A stretch of DNA of 64,000 nucleotides from Candidatus Gastranaerophilales bacterium (GTDB taxonomy: Bacteria > Cyanobacteriota > Vampirovibrionia > Gastranaerophilales > Gastranaerophilaceae), in the NCBI GenBank assembly GCA_944326565.1, contig CALVEL010000006.1, positions 1 through 64,000 of the forward strand, read 5' to 3'. The notes under the pieces are model-generated. The model saw only the letters and a program-made list of their open reading frames with translations, made no database searches and was not told the origin of the DNA. Positions 17,215-26,770 of this stretch are shown in pieces. The position numbers and the translations under genes were made by a program. Each line of letters begins with the position of its first letter. Positions within the stretch are counted from its first letter, which is position 1.

Positions 17215-17781
17215 TCTCTTTATATACTTCTTGTATATATAAAGTATATAAGATTATATAAATTGCTACTTTGGGGTAACGCTTGTAACATATCTTTACA
17301 AAGTGAGAAAATATATATCTTAGTAATCTTATTCCACAATTTATAAATATATTTGCATCAACAGCTATATCTATTGAAAATTTTTATAATATACCGGTTT
17401 GTTAAAAATAATTAACATCACATTAACTGTCAAAATTGTTTAATTGAGACTTCCTTCAGGTCTTGCAATAGAATATTAAATTAACTTTACAAAAATTATG
17501 TAAATTTTTCATCAATTTATAGTAATTCTCAAAAAGCACTCATAATGTCAATCTTTAGATTTAGCAAAAAATTAATTGTAAAAAGATTGGCATGGAGTGT
17601 TATAAAAATGATTCAAGAATAAAAATTTGTTCTATTATGGGAATACATCTTGGGAGGTGGGGATTGATAAATATACATCCTCTCCTTTAGTCTTATAGAT
17701 CCATAGGTCGATTAAGAAGGGTTCAAAAATCGTTTAAAATATGGATAAGAATTATAGTTTATATTCGGAGGTAGTAGAGAA
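17215..17781. other. 567-base intergenic region upstream of second cobO
   Basis: AT-rich spacer between divergent genes. It holds a 25-codon open frame at 17545-17622 (MSIFRFSKKLIVKRLAWSVI) with weak ribosome binding site, and a strong GGAGGTGGGG at 17653 in front of an eight-codon TTG frame. GGAGGTGGGGAT and ATCCTCTCC (about 17653-17690) can form a hairpin. I see no cobalamin riboswitch core (no B12-box-like GCCACTG). Nothing else is recognisable. Confidence 0.4.
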
Positions 17782-18315
17782 GTGTTAGAACATGGTTATA
17801 TTCAAATTTACACAGGAGATGGAAAAGGGAAAACAACAGCATCATTAGGTTTAGCACTTCGAGCGCTCGGACATGGATGGAAAGTTTTAATTATTCAATT
17901 TACCAAAGGTGATAGTGCGACATCCTATGGTGAAATAGTATCTTCATCTAAATTTCTTCCGAATCTTGATGTAGTCCAATTTGGAATGGATAGAGTATGT
18001 TATTCACACAATGTTTGTATGGATGATTATAAAGAAGCTAAAAGAGGCTGGGAATTTGCCAAAAAAGCAATACAGTCAGGTGAATATCAACTTATAATTT
18101 TGGACGAAATTAACATTTGTACAGCAATGAATATGATTAAGGTAAGTGAGGTTAAAGAAGCACTTTTGAACAAGCCTGAAAACCTTGAGATAGTTTTGAC
18201 AGGAAGATATGCTCATCCTGAATTAAAAGCAATGGCTCATCTTGTCACAGAAATGAAACCTATCAAACATTATTTTGATATGGGAGTAATGGCAAGACAA
18301 GGAATTGAGTACTAG
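17782..18315 (+). CDS. cobO: Cob(I)alamin adenosyltransferase, CobO/BtuR type (copy 2)
   Basis: This 177-residue paralogue of the gene at 8897 carries the same P-loop (TGDGKGKTTASLGLALRALG), the strand LIILDEINIC, VLTGRYAHPELKAMA and the C-terminal IKHYFDMGVMARQGIEY. The start is a GTG with GGAGG nine bases upstream. Copy 1 has a longer N-terminus by about 15 residues. Both keep the catalytic motifs, so both may be active. It is monocistronic, bounded by the hairpin at 18411-18443. No linked corrinoid transport or synthesis gene. Confidence 0.92.
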   Translation: MLEHGYIQIYTGDGKGKTTASLGLALRALGHGWKVLIIQFTKGDSATSYGEIVSSSKFLPNLDVVQFGMDRVCYSHNVCMDDYKEAKRGWEFAKKAIQSGEYQLIILDEINICTAMNMIKVSEVKEALLNKPENLEIVLTGRYAHPELKAMAHLVTEMKPIKHYFDMGVMARQGIEY

Positions 18316-18410
18316 GGAGAAGAGAGAGGATAGAAAAATACTGCAGACTTGGGCAGGTGAAAAAGATTTAAGTTAATGTAAATCCTTTTTGTTTCAGAAA
18401 TGAAATACCG

Positions 18411-18443
18411 GACTAACTTTAGGGGAGGTCCGATTTTTTTTGT
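18411..18443 (+). terminator. Terminator after second cobO
   Basis: CGGAC...GTCCG with a run of eight T residues, about 100 bases past the stop. A smaller hairpin may precede it. Confidence 0.7.
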
Positions 18444-18513
18444 GCAAAACAATAAGCTGTATTAAATATTTGTTACATAAAAGTTTGCTAAATTAATATT
18501 TTTGTAATAATAT

Positions 18514-18666
18514 TATAATGGTTATACTAGTCCGATAGGTTTTGCCCTAGTTTGCAGAGGGTGGAGCCGGGCAAGAATCTAAATGTTATTAAAAAACTAG
18601 CCCTTGTCCTATGACGTTCCGATAACCCGCAAATGGGACAGTATTTCCCGTAGTACTAAGTAAAAA
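18514..18666 (+). promoter_or_regulatory. Promoter and structured 5' leader of rpsB-tsf
   Basis: A TATAAT box at 18514-18519 (weak -35) precedes about 140 transcribed bases with unusually high GC and many pairing options. CCCT/AGGG (18545-18548 with 18558-18561) encloses a loop whose AGTTT can pair with AAACT at 18594-18598, a possible pseudoknot. GGGCAAG (18569-18575) can pair with CTTGTCC (18603-18609). CCC (18626) and GGG (18635) close a third hairpin. It matches no riboswitch I know. Its position suggests S2-dependent feedback on rpsB-tsf, as in other bacteria where S2 represses its own operon. Confidence 0.55.
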
Positions 18667-18683
18667 TAAAAAGGAGAAAACCG

Positions 18684-19472
18684 ATGCCAGTAGCATCTAT
18701 GATTGAACTTTTGGAAGCCGGTGTACACTTCGGTCACCAAACACAAAGATGGAACCCAAAAATGAAACCGTATATTTACGGTGCAAGAAACGGAATTTAT
18801 GTATTTGATTTACGTAAAACTTCTGATTTATTAGATAAAGCTTATGAAGTTGTAAGAGATTACGCAGCACGTAATAAAAATATTCTGTTTGTAGGTACAA
18901 AGAAACAAGCTGCAGAAGTTGTAGCAGAAGAAGCTCAACGCTCTGGAGCTTATTATATAAACAGAAGATGGCTTGGCGGTATGTTGACAAACTTTGAAAC
19001 TATAAGAGGTCGTGTCAGCAAACTAAGAGAATTAGAAGATTTCTTAAACAGCGGTCATGCTGAAAAATTACCTAAAAAAGAAATTGCTCAATTGAATCGT
19101 CAACTTGCAAAATTAAGCAAAACTCTAGGCGGTATTAAAGAAATGAGAGGATTGCCTGATTTAATTTTTGTTATCGACCAGAAAAAAGATGAAATCGCGA
19201 TTCTTGAAGCTAAAAAATTGGGTATTCCTGTAGTTTGTCTTGCAGATACCAATGCTGATCCTTCAGATATTGATTACATTATCCCAGGAAACGATGATGC
19301 TATCAGATCTATCAGATTAATATCTTCAAAATTAGCTGATGCAGTTATTGAAGGAAAACAATTAAAAGAAAACAAAGCTAATACAACTGCTAAAATTGAA
19401 GAAATCAAAGCTGAAGATGCAGGTGTTACAGTGGAAGAAACAACTGAAGCTGTTGCAGAAGAAGTAAAATAA
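18684..19472 (+). CDS. rpsB: 30S ribosomal protein S2
   Basis: S2 binds the 30S head-body junction. The N-terminus [21 protein letters not shown] and the motifs [31 protein letters not shown] and DSNADP-like [19 protein letters not shown] are those of the family. 262 residues with an acidic, Glu/Ala-rich tail is normal. AAAAGGAG precedes the ATG. It heads the classical rpsB-tsf operon behind a long structured leader. Confidence 0.98.
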   Translation: MPVASMIELLEAGVHFGHQTQRWNPKMKPYIYGARNGIYVFDLRKTSDLLDKAYEVVRDYAARNKNILFVGTKKQAAEVVAEEAQRSGAYYINRRWLGGMLTNFETIRGRVSKLRELEDFLNSGHAEKLPKKEIAQLNRQLAKLSKTLGGIKEMRGLPDLIFVIDQKKDEIAILEAKKLGIPVVCLADTNADPSDIDYIIPGNDDAIRSIRLISSKLADAVIEGKQLKENKANTTAKIEEIKAEDAGVTVEETTEAVAEEVK

Positions 19473-19485
19473 TCAATTTTAATTT

Positions 19486-19512
19486 GGCGTCAGCGTTAGC
19501 CTGACGCCTTTT
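19486..19512 (+). terminator. Intercistronic hairpin between rpsB and tsf
   Basis: GGCGTCAG and CTGACGCC around a seven-base loop followed by TTTT. It lies in the 60-base gap and could act as an attenuator that lowers tsf relative to rpsB. Confidence 0.65.
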
Positions 19513-19532
19513 ACAAAATATAGGAGAGAAAC

Positions 19533-20396
19533 ATGAATATTACAGCTCAAATGGTAAAAGAACTCCGTGACAAAACAGGTGCAGGTATGATGGATGCTAA
19601 AAAAGCACTTGTTGAAACAGACGGAGATATGGAAAAAGCTATGGACGTGCTTCGCCAAAAAGGTATGGCTTCTGCAGATAAAAAAATGAGCAGAATCGCA
19701 GCAGAAGGACTTATTGCATCAGCTATTGTTGATAATGCAGGTGCTATGGTTGAAGTTAACTGTGAAACTGACTTCGTTGCTAAAAATGAAGAATTTAAAG
19801 AACTTTCAAATTGTTTAGCTAAAGCAGTTGCTGAATCCAATCCTAAAGATGCTGAGGCTTTTGTTGCTTCAACTTGTCCAAAATGTGGAAAAACCATTGA
19901 AGAAGTTATAAAAGAAAAAATTGCATCTATAGGTGAAAAGATCACTTTCAGAAGATTTGTACGTTATGAAGGTAATGTTGCTACATATATTCACAACGGT
20001 AAAATCGGTGTTCTTTTACAAACAGATAAAAAAGATGATGAATTAATGAATGATATCTGTCTTCATATTGCATCTAACGCTCCTGAGTTTTTATCAAGAG
20101 CAGAAATTCCGCAATCTGTTATTGACCATGAAACTGAAATCGAAATGGGTAAAGAAGATTTGCAAAAGAAACCTGAAGCAATCAGAGCTAAAATAGTAGA
20201 AGGCAGAGTAAATAAACTTTTAGCTTCAAAAGTTCTTCTTGAACAGCCTTTCGTTAAAAACCCAGATGTTACAATTGAACAATTAATCGAAGGTAAATTA
20301 ACAATTAAAGCGTTCACAAGATTTGTACTTGGTGAAGGACTTGAAAAACGCCAAGACAACTTTGCTGAGGAAGTTATGAGCCAAGTTAAAGGTTAA
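19533..20396 (+). CDS. tsf: Translation elongation factor Ts
   Basis: EF-Ts is the nucleotide exchange factor of EF-Tu. The N-terminal UBA-like domain (MVKELRDKTGAGMMDAKKAL) and the core motif MVEVNCETDFVAKNEEF are clear. Length 287 fits the family. A short segment STCPKCGKTIEEVIKEK carries a CxxC pair in the dimerisation-subdomain region, unusual for EF-Ts. GGAGAG precedes the ATG. It is the second gene of the rpsB operon and ends in the hairpin at 20420-20452. Confidence 0.97.
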   Translation: MNITAQMVKELRDKTGAGMMDAKKALVETDGDMEKAMDVLRQKGMASADKKMSRIAAEGLIASAIVDNAGAMVEVNCETDFVAKNEEFKELSNCLAKAVAESNPKDAEAFVASTCPKCGKTIEEVIKEKIASIGEKITFRRFVRYEGNVATYIHNGKIGVLLQTDKKDDELMNDICLHIASNAPEFLSRAEIPQSVIDHETEIEMGKEDLQKKPEAIRAKIVEGRVNKLLASKVLLEQPFVKNPDVTIEQLIEGKLTIKAFTRFVLGEGLEKRQDNFAEEVMSQVKG

Positions 20397-20419
20397 TTCA
20401 ATTATTCAATTTATCTTAT

Positions 20420-20452
20420 AAAAAGGCCGATTATTGAAATCGGTCTTTTTTG
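20420..20452 (+). terminator. Terminator of rpsB-tsf operon
   Basis: AAAAGGCCGAT and ATCGGTCTTTTTT with a short loop, 24 bases past the tsf stop. Confidence 0.85.
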
Positions 20453-20532
20453 TGCTTAAATATCTTATAAACAGGGTTGAAAACATACAAAAAACCTGTT
20501 ATCATAAATAATATATGTCGAAAGGGATTGTG

Positions 20533-20676
20533 ATGGAATTAAAAGTTAAAGAAATAAAAAACTTTTCTGAAGACGGCAAGAATAAAACCAAAATTATATT
20601 CTCCCAAAACGACCTTGAAAAAGAAATTATTTTTGAAGGTAATGGGAAAATTAAAACTCCTGTAGTTGAATTTTAG
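20533..20676 (+). CDS. Small orphan protein, 47 residues
   Basis: AAGGG precedes the ATG at 20533. The charged product (MELKVKEIKNFSEDGKNKTK, then IIFSQNDLEKEIIFEG, ending TPVVEF) could form a small beta sheet. No hydrophobic stretch. It ends four bases inside the end of the convergent exported-protein gene. Not recognised; supported by ribosome binding site and a clean frame only. Confidence 0.5.
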   Translation: MELKVKEIKNFSEDGKNKTKIIFSQNDLEKEIIFEGNGKIKTPVVEF

Positions 20677-21581
20677 TATGTATCAGGCAAATCAAGCGGA
20701 GCTAATGGTTTTGTATTTTGCGGATCTGGCACAGCCATAGGCTGTTGTGTATCAGGTACTGCTTGATCTTCCATTTCCGGCGGGTATTTTTTAGTTCGTC
20801 TGCGAAGATGAAACCCGTTGAATTCTTCATATTCAACAGCATCCTTATCTTCATTTATCTCAGACTTATTTTTTTCTGATTTTTGTATTTGATTAACTCT
20901 TTTTTCATTTTCATTATTTATATTTTTAGAGTTTTCTATTGTCTCTTCTATATAATCGTTTTCTTGAGAGGAGAGAGTATATTCGTAATTAGGCACATCT
21001 TCTTCTTCATCTTTTAATTTAAAATTCAGCATAAATATCTGATCTTTTGCGATAAATATATCCATACCTTTTTCGACATAAGATAAGGGGGTGCTTTCAT
21101 ATACTGATACCGCACTTGACTTTATTCGATTATCTTCTTCATTTTTAACTGCACCTTCTATTGCAGCATATCCCATAGAAAGTCCTTTTACAAAATAATT
21201 TCCAACTGAAAGAGCTGCAGATTTCGCGACTTCTTTATAGTCAAACTTAGTCGTGAATTTACCTTTCACAATTTTATCTTCACTGTCAACTTTATGAATT
21301 ATCCCGTCACGGTCTGTATATTCAGTTAATATAAATGAAAAAGTTGCATCTCTTTTCAATCTTTTTGGACTAATTACATCCACTATATTACCTTTTAATT
21401 TATAGCCTTCAAAAATAACTATTTCATTATCAAGATTTAGATCAGTTACTGCCTCTACTGTAAGTGTATCTGAAGGGTTTTCTGTATTAAAATCTGAAAG
21501 TGATTTTACTTTAATTGTCTGTGCACATACAGGCATTATACCAAAAACTAAAAATATAAAAAGAACTACTATTTTTTTCAT
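20673..21581 (-). CDS. Exported protein of unknown function
   Basis: A clear signal peptide (MKKIVVLFIFLVFGIMPVCA) leads into a beta-rich domain of about 170 residues (FEGYKLKGNIVDVISPKRLK; GKFTTKFDYKEVAKSAAL). It is followed by an acidic, disordered region with ENEKRVNQIQKSEKNKSEI and a Pro/Gln-rich C-terminus. Probably periplasmic or outer-membrane attached. Its upstream neighbour 12 bases away is a one-helix membrane protein, so the two may be co-transcribed. Family not recognised. Confidence 0.7.
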   Translation of the reverse strand: MKKIVVLFIFLVFGIMPVCAQTIKVKSLSDFNTENPSDTLTVEAVTDLNLDNEIVIFEGYKLKGNIVDVISPKRLKRDATFSFILTEYTDRDGIIHKVDSEDKIVKGKFTTKFDYKEVAKSAALSVGNYFVKGLSMGYAAIEGAVKNEEDNRIKSSAVSVYESTPLSYVEKGMDIFIAKDQIFMLNFKLKDEEEDVPNYEYTLSSQENDYIEETIENSKNINNENEKRVNQIQKSEKNKSEINEDKDAVEYEEFNGFHLRRRTKKYPPEMEDQAVPDTQQPMAVPDPQNTKPLAPLDLPDTY

Positions 21582-21593
21582 AAACTAATCCCT

Positions 21594-21992
21594 TTATTTA
21601 ATAAAATCCTTATTTGACCGAAAATTCTCACAAAATGCATTAATACTAGACTTATATTTTGAATCAAATTTGTAAGGCAAAGCAACTCGCCGACCATTAT
21701 TAAGTCTTATTTCAGGATAATAGCACTTACGGCCCCTACTTAATGCAACAAAATTATACAGGCAGTGTCTTCTAAAAATTGATGGGGAGCAAGATTTAAT
21801 ATCCGCGGTTTCAAAAGAGTCAGTTACCGTTTCACCTTTAAAAACTCTACAATGCCCGTTTATACATTCCAATTTTGCACTTTGCATTGCATTGTTATAG
21901 CTGAAAATTCCGACTAAAATCAATATAAAAACAACCCAATATAAAACTTTACTTTTAGATAAATTTTCTACTAACTTAACAATATAATTCAA
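21594..21992 (-). CDS. Single-pass membrane protein
   Basis: The start is a TTG at 21992 with GAGGAT nine bases upstream. One transmembrane helix (residues 17-33, VLYWVVFILILVGIFSY) is followed by an exported domain of about 95 residues with six cysteines (LECINGHCRVFK, IKSCSPSIFRRHCLYNF, GRKCYYP, NAFCENF), compatible with disulfide bonds. Not recognised. It is probably transcribed with the exported protein at 20673. Confidence 0.65.
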   Translation of the reverse strand: MNYIVKLVENLSKSKVLYWVVFILILVGIFSYNNAMQSAKLECINGHCRVFKGETVTDSFETADIKSCSPSIFRRHCLYNFVALSRGRKCYYPEIRLNNGRRVALPYKFDSKYKSSINAFCENFRSNKDFIK

Positions 21993-22044
21993 AAGCTATA
22001 TCCTCATCCACCTTCTAAAATTAAATCATTCAAATATAATTTTG

Positions 22045-24870
22045 TCAAGAAAATAAAGGCTTTAGATACTGTCCAGTATAAGAACTGGCAACTTTTGAAA
22101 CCTGTTTTGGAGTACCAGTTGCAACAATTTGACCTCCGCCAATACCGCCTTCAGGTCCTAAATCAATTATATAGTCTGCAACTTTTATTAAATCAAGATT
22201 ATGCTCAATTATCAAAATAGTATTACCTTGGTCAGCGAGTGCGTGAAGAATTTTTATAAGCTTATCCAAATCAGCCCAATGTAATCCGACTGATGGCTCA
22301 TCCATCAAATAAAGAGTTTTACCAGTTGCTCGTTTATTCAATTCAGAAGCTAATTTTATACGCTGCGCCTCACCACCTGAAAGAGTTGTTGCACTTTGCC
22401 CAAGTTTTATATAATCAAGTCCCACATCATTCAATGTCTGGAGTTTATTTTTTATACTCGGAACATTTTCAAAAAAGGATAACGCTTCTTTTACACTCAT
22501 ATCTAGGACGTCAGCTATTGTTTTGCCTTTGTATTTGACTTCTAAAGTCTCGCGATTATATCTTTTACCTTTACATACAGGACATTTTACATAAACATCA
22601 GATAAGAAATTCATCTCAATTTTATTAACACCATCACCTTTGCAGGCTTCACAACGACCGCCTTTTACGTTAAAACTGAATCGACCAGCTTTATACCCTC
22701 TAAGTTTTGCCTCATTAGTTTTGGCATAAAGCTCTCTTATATGTGTAAATAAATCTGTATAAGTTGCAGGATTAGATCTAGGAGTTCTTCCAATAGGAGA
22801 TTGATCTATATCTATAATTTTATCAATATTTTCAAATCCTGTAATCTCATCTATACCTTGCGGTTTCGGCTTATCTTTCCTCAATTTATGCAATGCATAT
22901 TGATAAACCAAATCCTGCATCAATGTAGACTTGCCTGAGCCTGAAACTCCTGTTAAAACAACTATTTTACCAAGCGGTATGTCTACATTTATATTTTTCA
23001 AGTTATTCAAATGTGCATTTTTTATACTCAAAAACTTGCCATTACCTTCTCGAACTTTTTCTGGAATAGGTATGTATCTTTCACCGCTCAAATATTTGCC
23101 TGTAATTGACTCTGGAGCATTTATGATATCCTGTATTGAACCTGATGCAATAATTTTACCGCCCAAAACTCCGGCTCGAGGTCCGATATCAACTATATAA
23201 TCAGCATTTCTTATTGTTTCTTCATCATGCTCTACGACAATCAGCGTATTTCCGAGATTTCTGAGTTTTATAAGTGTTTTTATTAATCTGTCATTATCTC
23301 TTTGATGAAGACCGATTGAAGGCTCATCTAAGACATACAACACACCGGATAATCCGCTTCCGATTTGTGTCGCAAGTCTTATCCGCTGAGCTTCCCCGCC
23401 TGAAAGAGTCCCTGCCATTCTTGCAAGATTAAGGTAGCTCAGACCGACATCTTTTAAAAATTTCAGTCTTGCCCGGATTTCATCCAAAATTTGTTTTGCT
23501 ATTTGGATATGGTATTCATCCAATTCTAAATACAAATCTGAAATAAAATCATATTCCTCATCTATAGACATCAATGTAAATTCATAGATATTTTTATCTT
23601 TTATAGTGACAGCAAGCGGAAAAGGCTTCAATCTTGCTCCATTACATGCTGTACAAGGAGTCATAACCATATATTTTTCAATTTCTTCCCGCCAATAATC
23701 AGCTTCTGATTCATGATATTTTTTCATCAAATAGGGAATCACACCCGGATATGAATGGTATCTGGTCTCATAACGTTTTGAGGTAAAACCTTTTATTTTC
23801 ATCTTAATAATATCATCCCCACCATATAGGATAATTTTTTGATGTTCTTCTGGTAAATCATCAAACGGGATATCGGGATTTATGCCGTAGTATGATGTAA
23901 CAGATGAGAGCATGTCTTTATAAAATGTTGTAGATGATTTATCCCAAGGGTAAATAGCACCGCCATTTAACGATTTTGTTCTATCAGGGACTACAAGATC
24001 AGGTGAAATCGTATAATCTACACCGATACCGGAACATCTTTCACAGGCACCATAGGGATTATTAAATGAAAATATTCTTGGCGCAAGTTCTTCAAAGCTC
24101 AAATTACATTTAGGACATGCCAGCTTTTCACTGTATATTATTTCTTTATTACCAACCACATCAACAATTATAATACCGTCAGCCTTTTGCAAAGCTATAC
24201 TTACACTGTCTGCTATTCTTGATTGGGCTTCTGGTTTGACAACAATTCTATCAACGACTACATGAATTGTGTGTTTTTTATTTTTTTCGAGTTCAATTTC
24301 ATCTTCATCAAGATTGTAAATTTCGCCATCTACTTTTACTCTGACAAAACCCTCTTGACGTAATTCTTCAAAAGTAGACTGATATTCACCTTTTTTACCT
24401 CTTACTATGGGAGCTAAAATTTGGATTTTTGTCCCTTGAGAAAGACTCATGATACTATTTACAATTTCATCAATTGTCTGTGGTTTAATTTCTTCACCGC
24501 AATTAGGGCAATGCGGAATACCTATTCTGGCATATAAAAGTCGTAAATAATCATAAATTTCAGTTACAGTACCTACAGTTGATCTAGGGTTGTTACTGGT
24601 TGACTTCTGGTCTATTGAAATTGCAGGAGAAAGCCCGTCTATGTATTCAACATCAGGCTTATCCATTTGTCCTAAAAATTGTCTTGCATAAGTAGAAAGA
24701 CTTTCAATATAGCGTCTTTGACCTTCTGCAAAAATAGTATCAAAAGCGAGGGAGCTTTTTCCAGAGCCTGATACTCCAGTAAATACAACCAGTTCGTTTT
24801 TAGGAATCTCCAGCGATACATCTTTTAAATTATGTTCTTTTGCACCTTTTATTTTTATCGTGTCTTGCAT
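22045..24870 (-). CDS. uvrA: Excinuclease ABC subunit A
   Basis: UvrA is the damage-recognition ATPase of nucleotide excision repair. Both ABC modules are present: Walker [18 protein letters not shown] and [17 protein letters not shown], signature [12 protein letters not shown] and [12 protein letters not shown], and Walker [13 protein letters not shown] and [13 protein letters not shown]. Zinc-finger cysteines appear as [18 protein letters not shown]...CERCSG and CEACKGDG...[10 protein letters not shown]. At 941 residues it is complete. No ribosome binding site is obvious. Neighbours are folP upstream (30-base gap), which may share its transcript, and unrelated membrane genes downstream. Confidence 0.98.
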   Translation of the reverse strand: MQDTIKIKGAKEHNLKDVSLEIPKNELVVFTGVSGSGKSSLAFDTIFAEGQRRYIESLSTYARQFLGQMDKPDVEYIDGLSPAISIDQKSTSNNPRSTVGTVTEIYDYLRLLYARIGIPHCPNCGEEIKPQTIDEIVNSIMSLSQGTKIQILAPIVRGKKGEYQSTFEELRQEGFVRVKVDGEIYNLDEDEIELEKNKKHTIHVVVDRIVVKPEAQSRIADSVSIALQKADGIIIVDVVGNKEIIYSEKLACPKCNLSFEELAPRIFSFNNPYGACERCSGIGVDYTISPDLVVPDRTKSLNGGAIYPWDKSSTTFYKDMLSSVTSYYGINPDIPFDDLPEEHQKIILYGGDDIIKMKIKGFTSKRYETRYHSYPGVIPYLMKKYHESEADYWREEIEKYMVMTPCTACNGARLKPFPLAVTIKDKNIYEFTLMSIDEEYDFISDLYLELDEYHIQIAKQILDEIRARLKFLKDVGLSYLNLARMAGTLSGGEAQRIRLATQIGSGLSGVLYVLDEPSIGLHQRDNDRLIKTLIKLRNLGNTLIVVEHDEETIRNADYIVDIGPRAGVLGGKIIASGSIQDIINAPESITGKYLSGERYIPIPEKVREGNGKFLSIKNAHLNNLKNINVDIPLGKIVVLTGVSGSGKSTLMQDLVYQYALHKLRKDKPKPQGIDEITGFENIDKIIDIDQSPIGRTPRSNPATYTDLFTHIRELYAKTNEAKLRGYKAGRFSFNVKGGRCEACKGDGVNKIEMNFLSDVYVKCPVCKGKRYNRETLEVKYKGKTIADVLDMSVKEALSFFENVPSIKNKLQTLNDVGLDYIKLGQSATTLSGGEAQRIKLASELNKRATGKTLYLMDEPSVGLHWADLDKLIKILHALADQGNTILIIEHNLDLIKVADYIIDLGPEGGIGGGQIVATGTPKQVSKVASSYTGQYLKPLFS

Positions 24871-24900
24871 AATTTAATTATTGCATGTAAAAGCTTAAAT

Positions 24901-26043
24901 TCAAATTTTATCTGTCACTTCAAGCAGAATTTTATGCAATTGAACATTATGGACTCTTATATAATCTACTTTTCTTTCTATTGCTAAAGTATTAAGTGCA
25001 ATCGTAAAAATATCTTTCATTTGATTATCATTGTCTTGCAGATTTAATAAAGATTTTCTCGAAAGCCCGAGCATTACCTCACAACCAAGTCCGTAAAATT
25101 CTTCTATCCGTTTTATAATTTCAAAATTATCTTCACGTGTTTTTCCAAACCCAATACCAGGATCTACAATAATATTTTCTTTTTTTATACCTTTAGATAG
25201 AGCATAGTCAATTTTTTCTTTTAATTTTAAATAAATCTCATCAATTACATTTTCATAGCAAGGATTTTCCTGCATATTTTCAGGAGTACCTTTTGAATGT
25301 TGAATAATTACTTTGACACCATATTGTGCAATTACATCAGCCATATTTTCATCATAATCAAAACCTGATACATCATTTATAATTGATGCCCCGTTTCGTA
25401 TACAAATTTCTGCAACTTTTGCACTTCTTGTATCAATGCTTATCGGGATTGTAATATTTTGCTCTTTTACAAAATTCAAAATCGGCAGTAATCTGTCAAT
25501 TTGAGCGTCAGCTGACACCGGAGTTGAATAAGGCTTGGTCGATTCTGCTCCTATATCTATAATATCAGCTCCGCATTCTATCATATATTCTAAGTGTTCT
25601 GTCGCTTTTTCATAATCAAGAAATTCACCGCCATCTGAAAATGAATCCGGTGTAAGATTTAATATTCCGACTATTTTGGTATTATTATCCTTTTTAATCT
25701 CTAAAAAACTGTCTATTTCGCCTGATAGTTTTTTCAATCCAAACGGCTGTTTTTTCAGCTTGTCTGCTACTTTTCTTAACTGTGAGAGACTTCCCCCTAA
25801 AATGCAATCTGTTTTATCAATTTTCGCGGTTATCGTCTCGCGATGTGTCGCACAATCAGCACCGACAGATAATGCGGTCTGCTTTAATATATTAGCTTGA
25901 GAAAAAGTCAATCCATATACTTTAATGTTTTTATACCTAAATTTTTGAGCGCCACAATCTGTATAAGTTTTGTCATACCCGATTTTTTCAATCTCTTTTT
26001 CTATATCATCAGTTTTAATTTCTTTTAATATAAAGTCATTCAT
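24901..26043 (-). CDS. folP: Dihydropteroate synthase with N-terminal extension
   Basis: FolP condenses p-aminobenzoate with dihydropterin pyrophosphate. The DHPS barrel begins about residue 118 with IVGILNLTPDSFSDGGEF, continues with DIIDIGAESTKP, SIDTRSAKVAEICIRNGASI, NDVSGFD and IIVDPGIGFGKTREDN, and ends normally. About 115 residues precede it (KEIKTDDIEKEIEKIGYDKT and ITAKIDKTDCILGGSLSQLR), so it is about 100 residues longer than a plain FolP. Similar extensions exist in some anaerobes; their role is unclear. No folK or folB gene is nearby. Confidence 0.95.
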   Translation of the reverse strand: MNDFILKEIKTDDIEKEIEKIGYDKTYTDCGAQKFRYKNIKVYGLTFSQANILKQTALSVGADCATHRETITAKIDKTDCILGGSLSQLRKVADKLKKQPFGLKKLSGEIDSFLEIKKDNNTKIVGILNLTPDSFSDGGEFLDYEKATEHLEYMIECGADIIDIGAESTKPYSTPVSADAQIDRLLPILNFVKEQNITIPISIDTRSAKVAEICIRNGASIINDVSGFDYDENMADVIAQYGVKVIIQHSKGTPENMQENPCYENVIDEIYLKLKEKIDYALSKGIKKENIIVDPGIGFGKTREDNFEIIKRIEEFYGLGCEVMLGLSRKSLLNLQDNDNQMKDIFTIALNTLAIERKVDYIRVHNVQLHKILLEVTDKI

Positions 26044-26067
26044 AAAATAATTTTATCAAAAAAAAAT

Positions 26068-26180
26068 TTATAATTCGGTTTTTATATCGTCACGTTTTTT
26101 ATCACTTTTTGTAATTACAAGCTTATCTCGCTCTATAGTGTATTCAACCATATCAGTTTTCGGATTAATTTTCTATCCAT
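26068..26180 (-). pseudogene. Frameshifted small ORF
   Basis: AAGGAG sits seven bases before the ATG at 26180, but the frame from that ATG stops after 15 codons. A one-base shift joins it to the downstream frame NPKTDMVEYTIERDKLVITK, which stops at 26068. The 113-base total is not a multiple of three. Either a small gene of about 37 codons was broken by a single indel, or the base is an error. The downstream gene is folP, about 25 bases away. Confidence 0.35.
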
Positions 26181-26281
26181 ACAGTCTCCTTACATTTAAC
26201 TTGACAAAATTAGACGGCTGGGGAAATTAAAAAAGATTACCCTAGGAAACAAACAATGATAGATAACAAATAACTTTAACG

Positions 26282-26770
26282 CTATCCTTCTTCTTCTTCA
26301 GTCAAGGAATTCAAAAATTGAGATTTTTCAATATGATTATTATAAGCAACTGTGGTAGTTTTTGCGATATTAGTCAAACCAGTAGCAAGTGTCATGAGTG
26401 CAAGTCCAAATCCTAAGAATGAAGCGACCCCTATAAATGCTTTGCTCTTAACTATTTTACCTAGCAAAGGTGCTTTTTGTACCCAGCTTGTGATACCCTC
26501 AGCAAACTCTTTTGCCATTTTGCCAAAATTACTGAATAAACTTTTGGATTGTTTTATGGGTTTTTGTGCAAATTTTATATTATCAACAACTTCTTGAGAT
26601 AAATACCCTAGTTTTTTTGTGGAATTAAACATCCTAAAACCGGCTTTATTGCTCGCTGCAGCAACAGCTCCGCCTCCTACAGCGACTTCGCCGACTTTTT
26701 TCTTTCTATCTTCAATATCTTGTCTTTTATTACCATCATAAGCTGTAAATGATACTGAAGCTACTTGCAT
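26282..26770 (-). CDS. Orphan membrane-associated protein with N-terminal VSFTA motif
   Basis: The ATG overlaps the stop of the upstream gene (TAATG), so the two are coupled. The 162-residue product starts MQVASVSFTAYDGNKRQDIE, has an Ala/Gly-rich patch (EVAVGGGAVAAASNKAGFRM), and one strong hydrophobic segment near residues 108-130 (SKAFIGVASFLGFGLALMTL). The C-terminus is acidic (LTEEEEG). Not recognised. Pairing with the gene at 26770 and the shared N-terminal motif suggest a common system. Confidence 0.65.
   Translation of the reverse strand: MQVASVSFTAYDGNKRQDIEDRKKKVGEVAVGGGAVAAASNKAGFRMFNSTKKLGYLSQEVVDNIKFAQKPIKQSKSLFSNFGKMAKEFAEGITSWVQKAPLLGKIVKSKAFIGVASFLGFGLALMTLATGLTNIAKTTTVAYNNHIEKSQFLNSLTEEEEG

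Noticed and set aside
17545-17622. 25-codon open frame with basic, amphipathic-looking product
   Set aside because: No good ribosome binding site and short length; kept only as a note in the intergenic entry.
17440-17781. Possible cobalamin riboswitch before the second cobO
   Set aside because: No B12-box or matching core sequence; hairpins present are too small.
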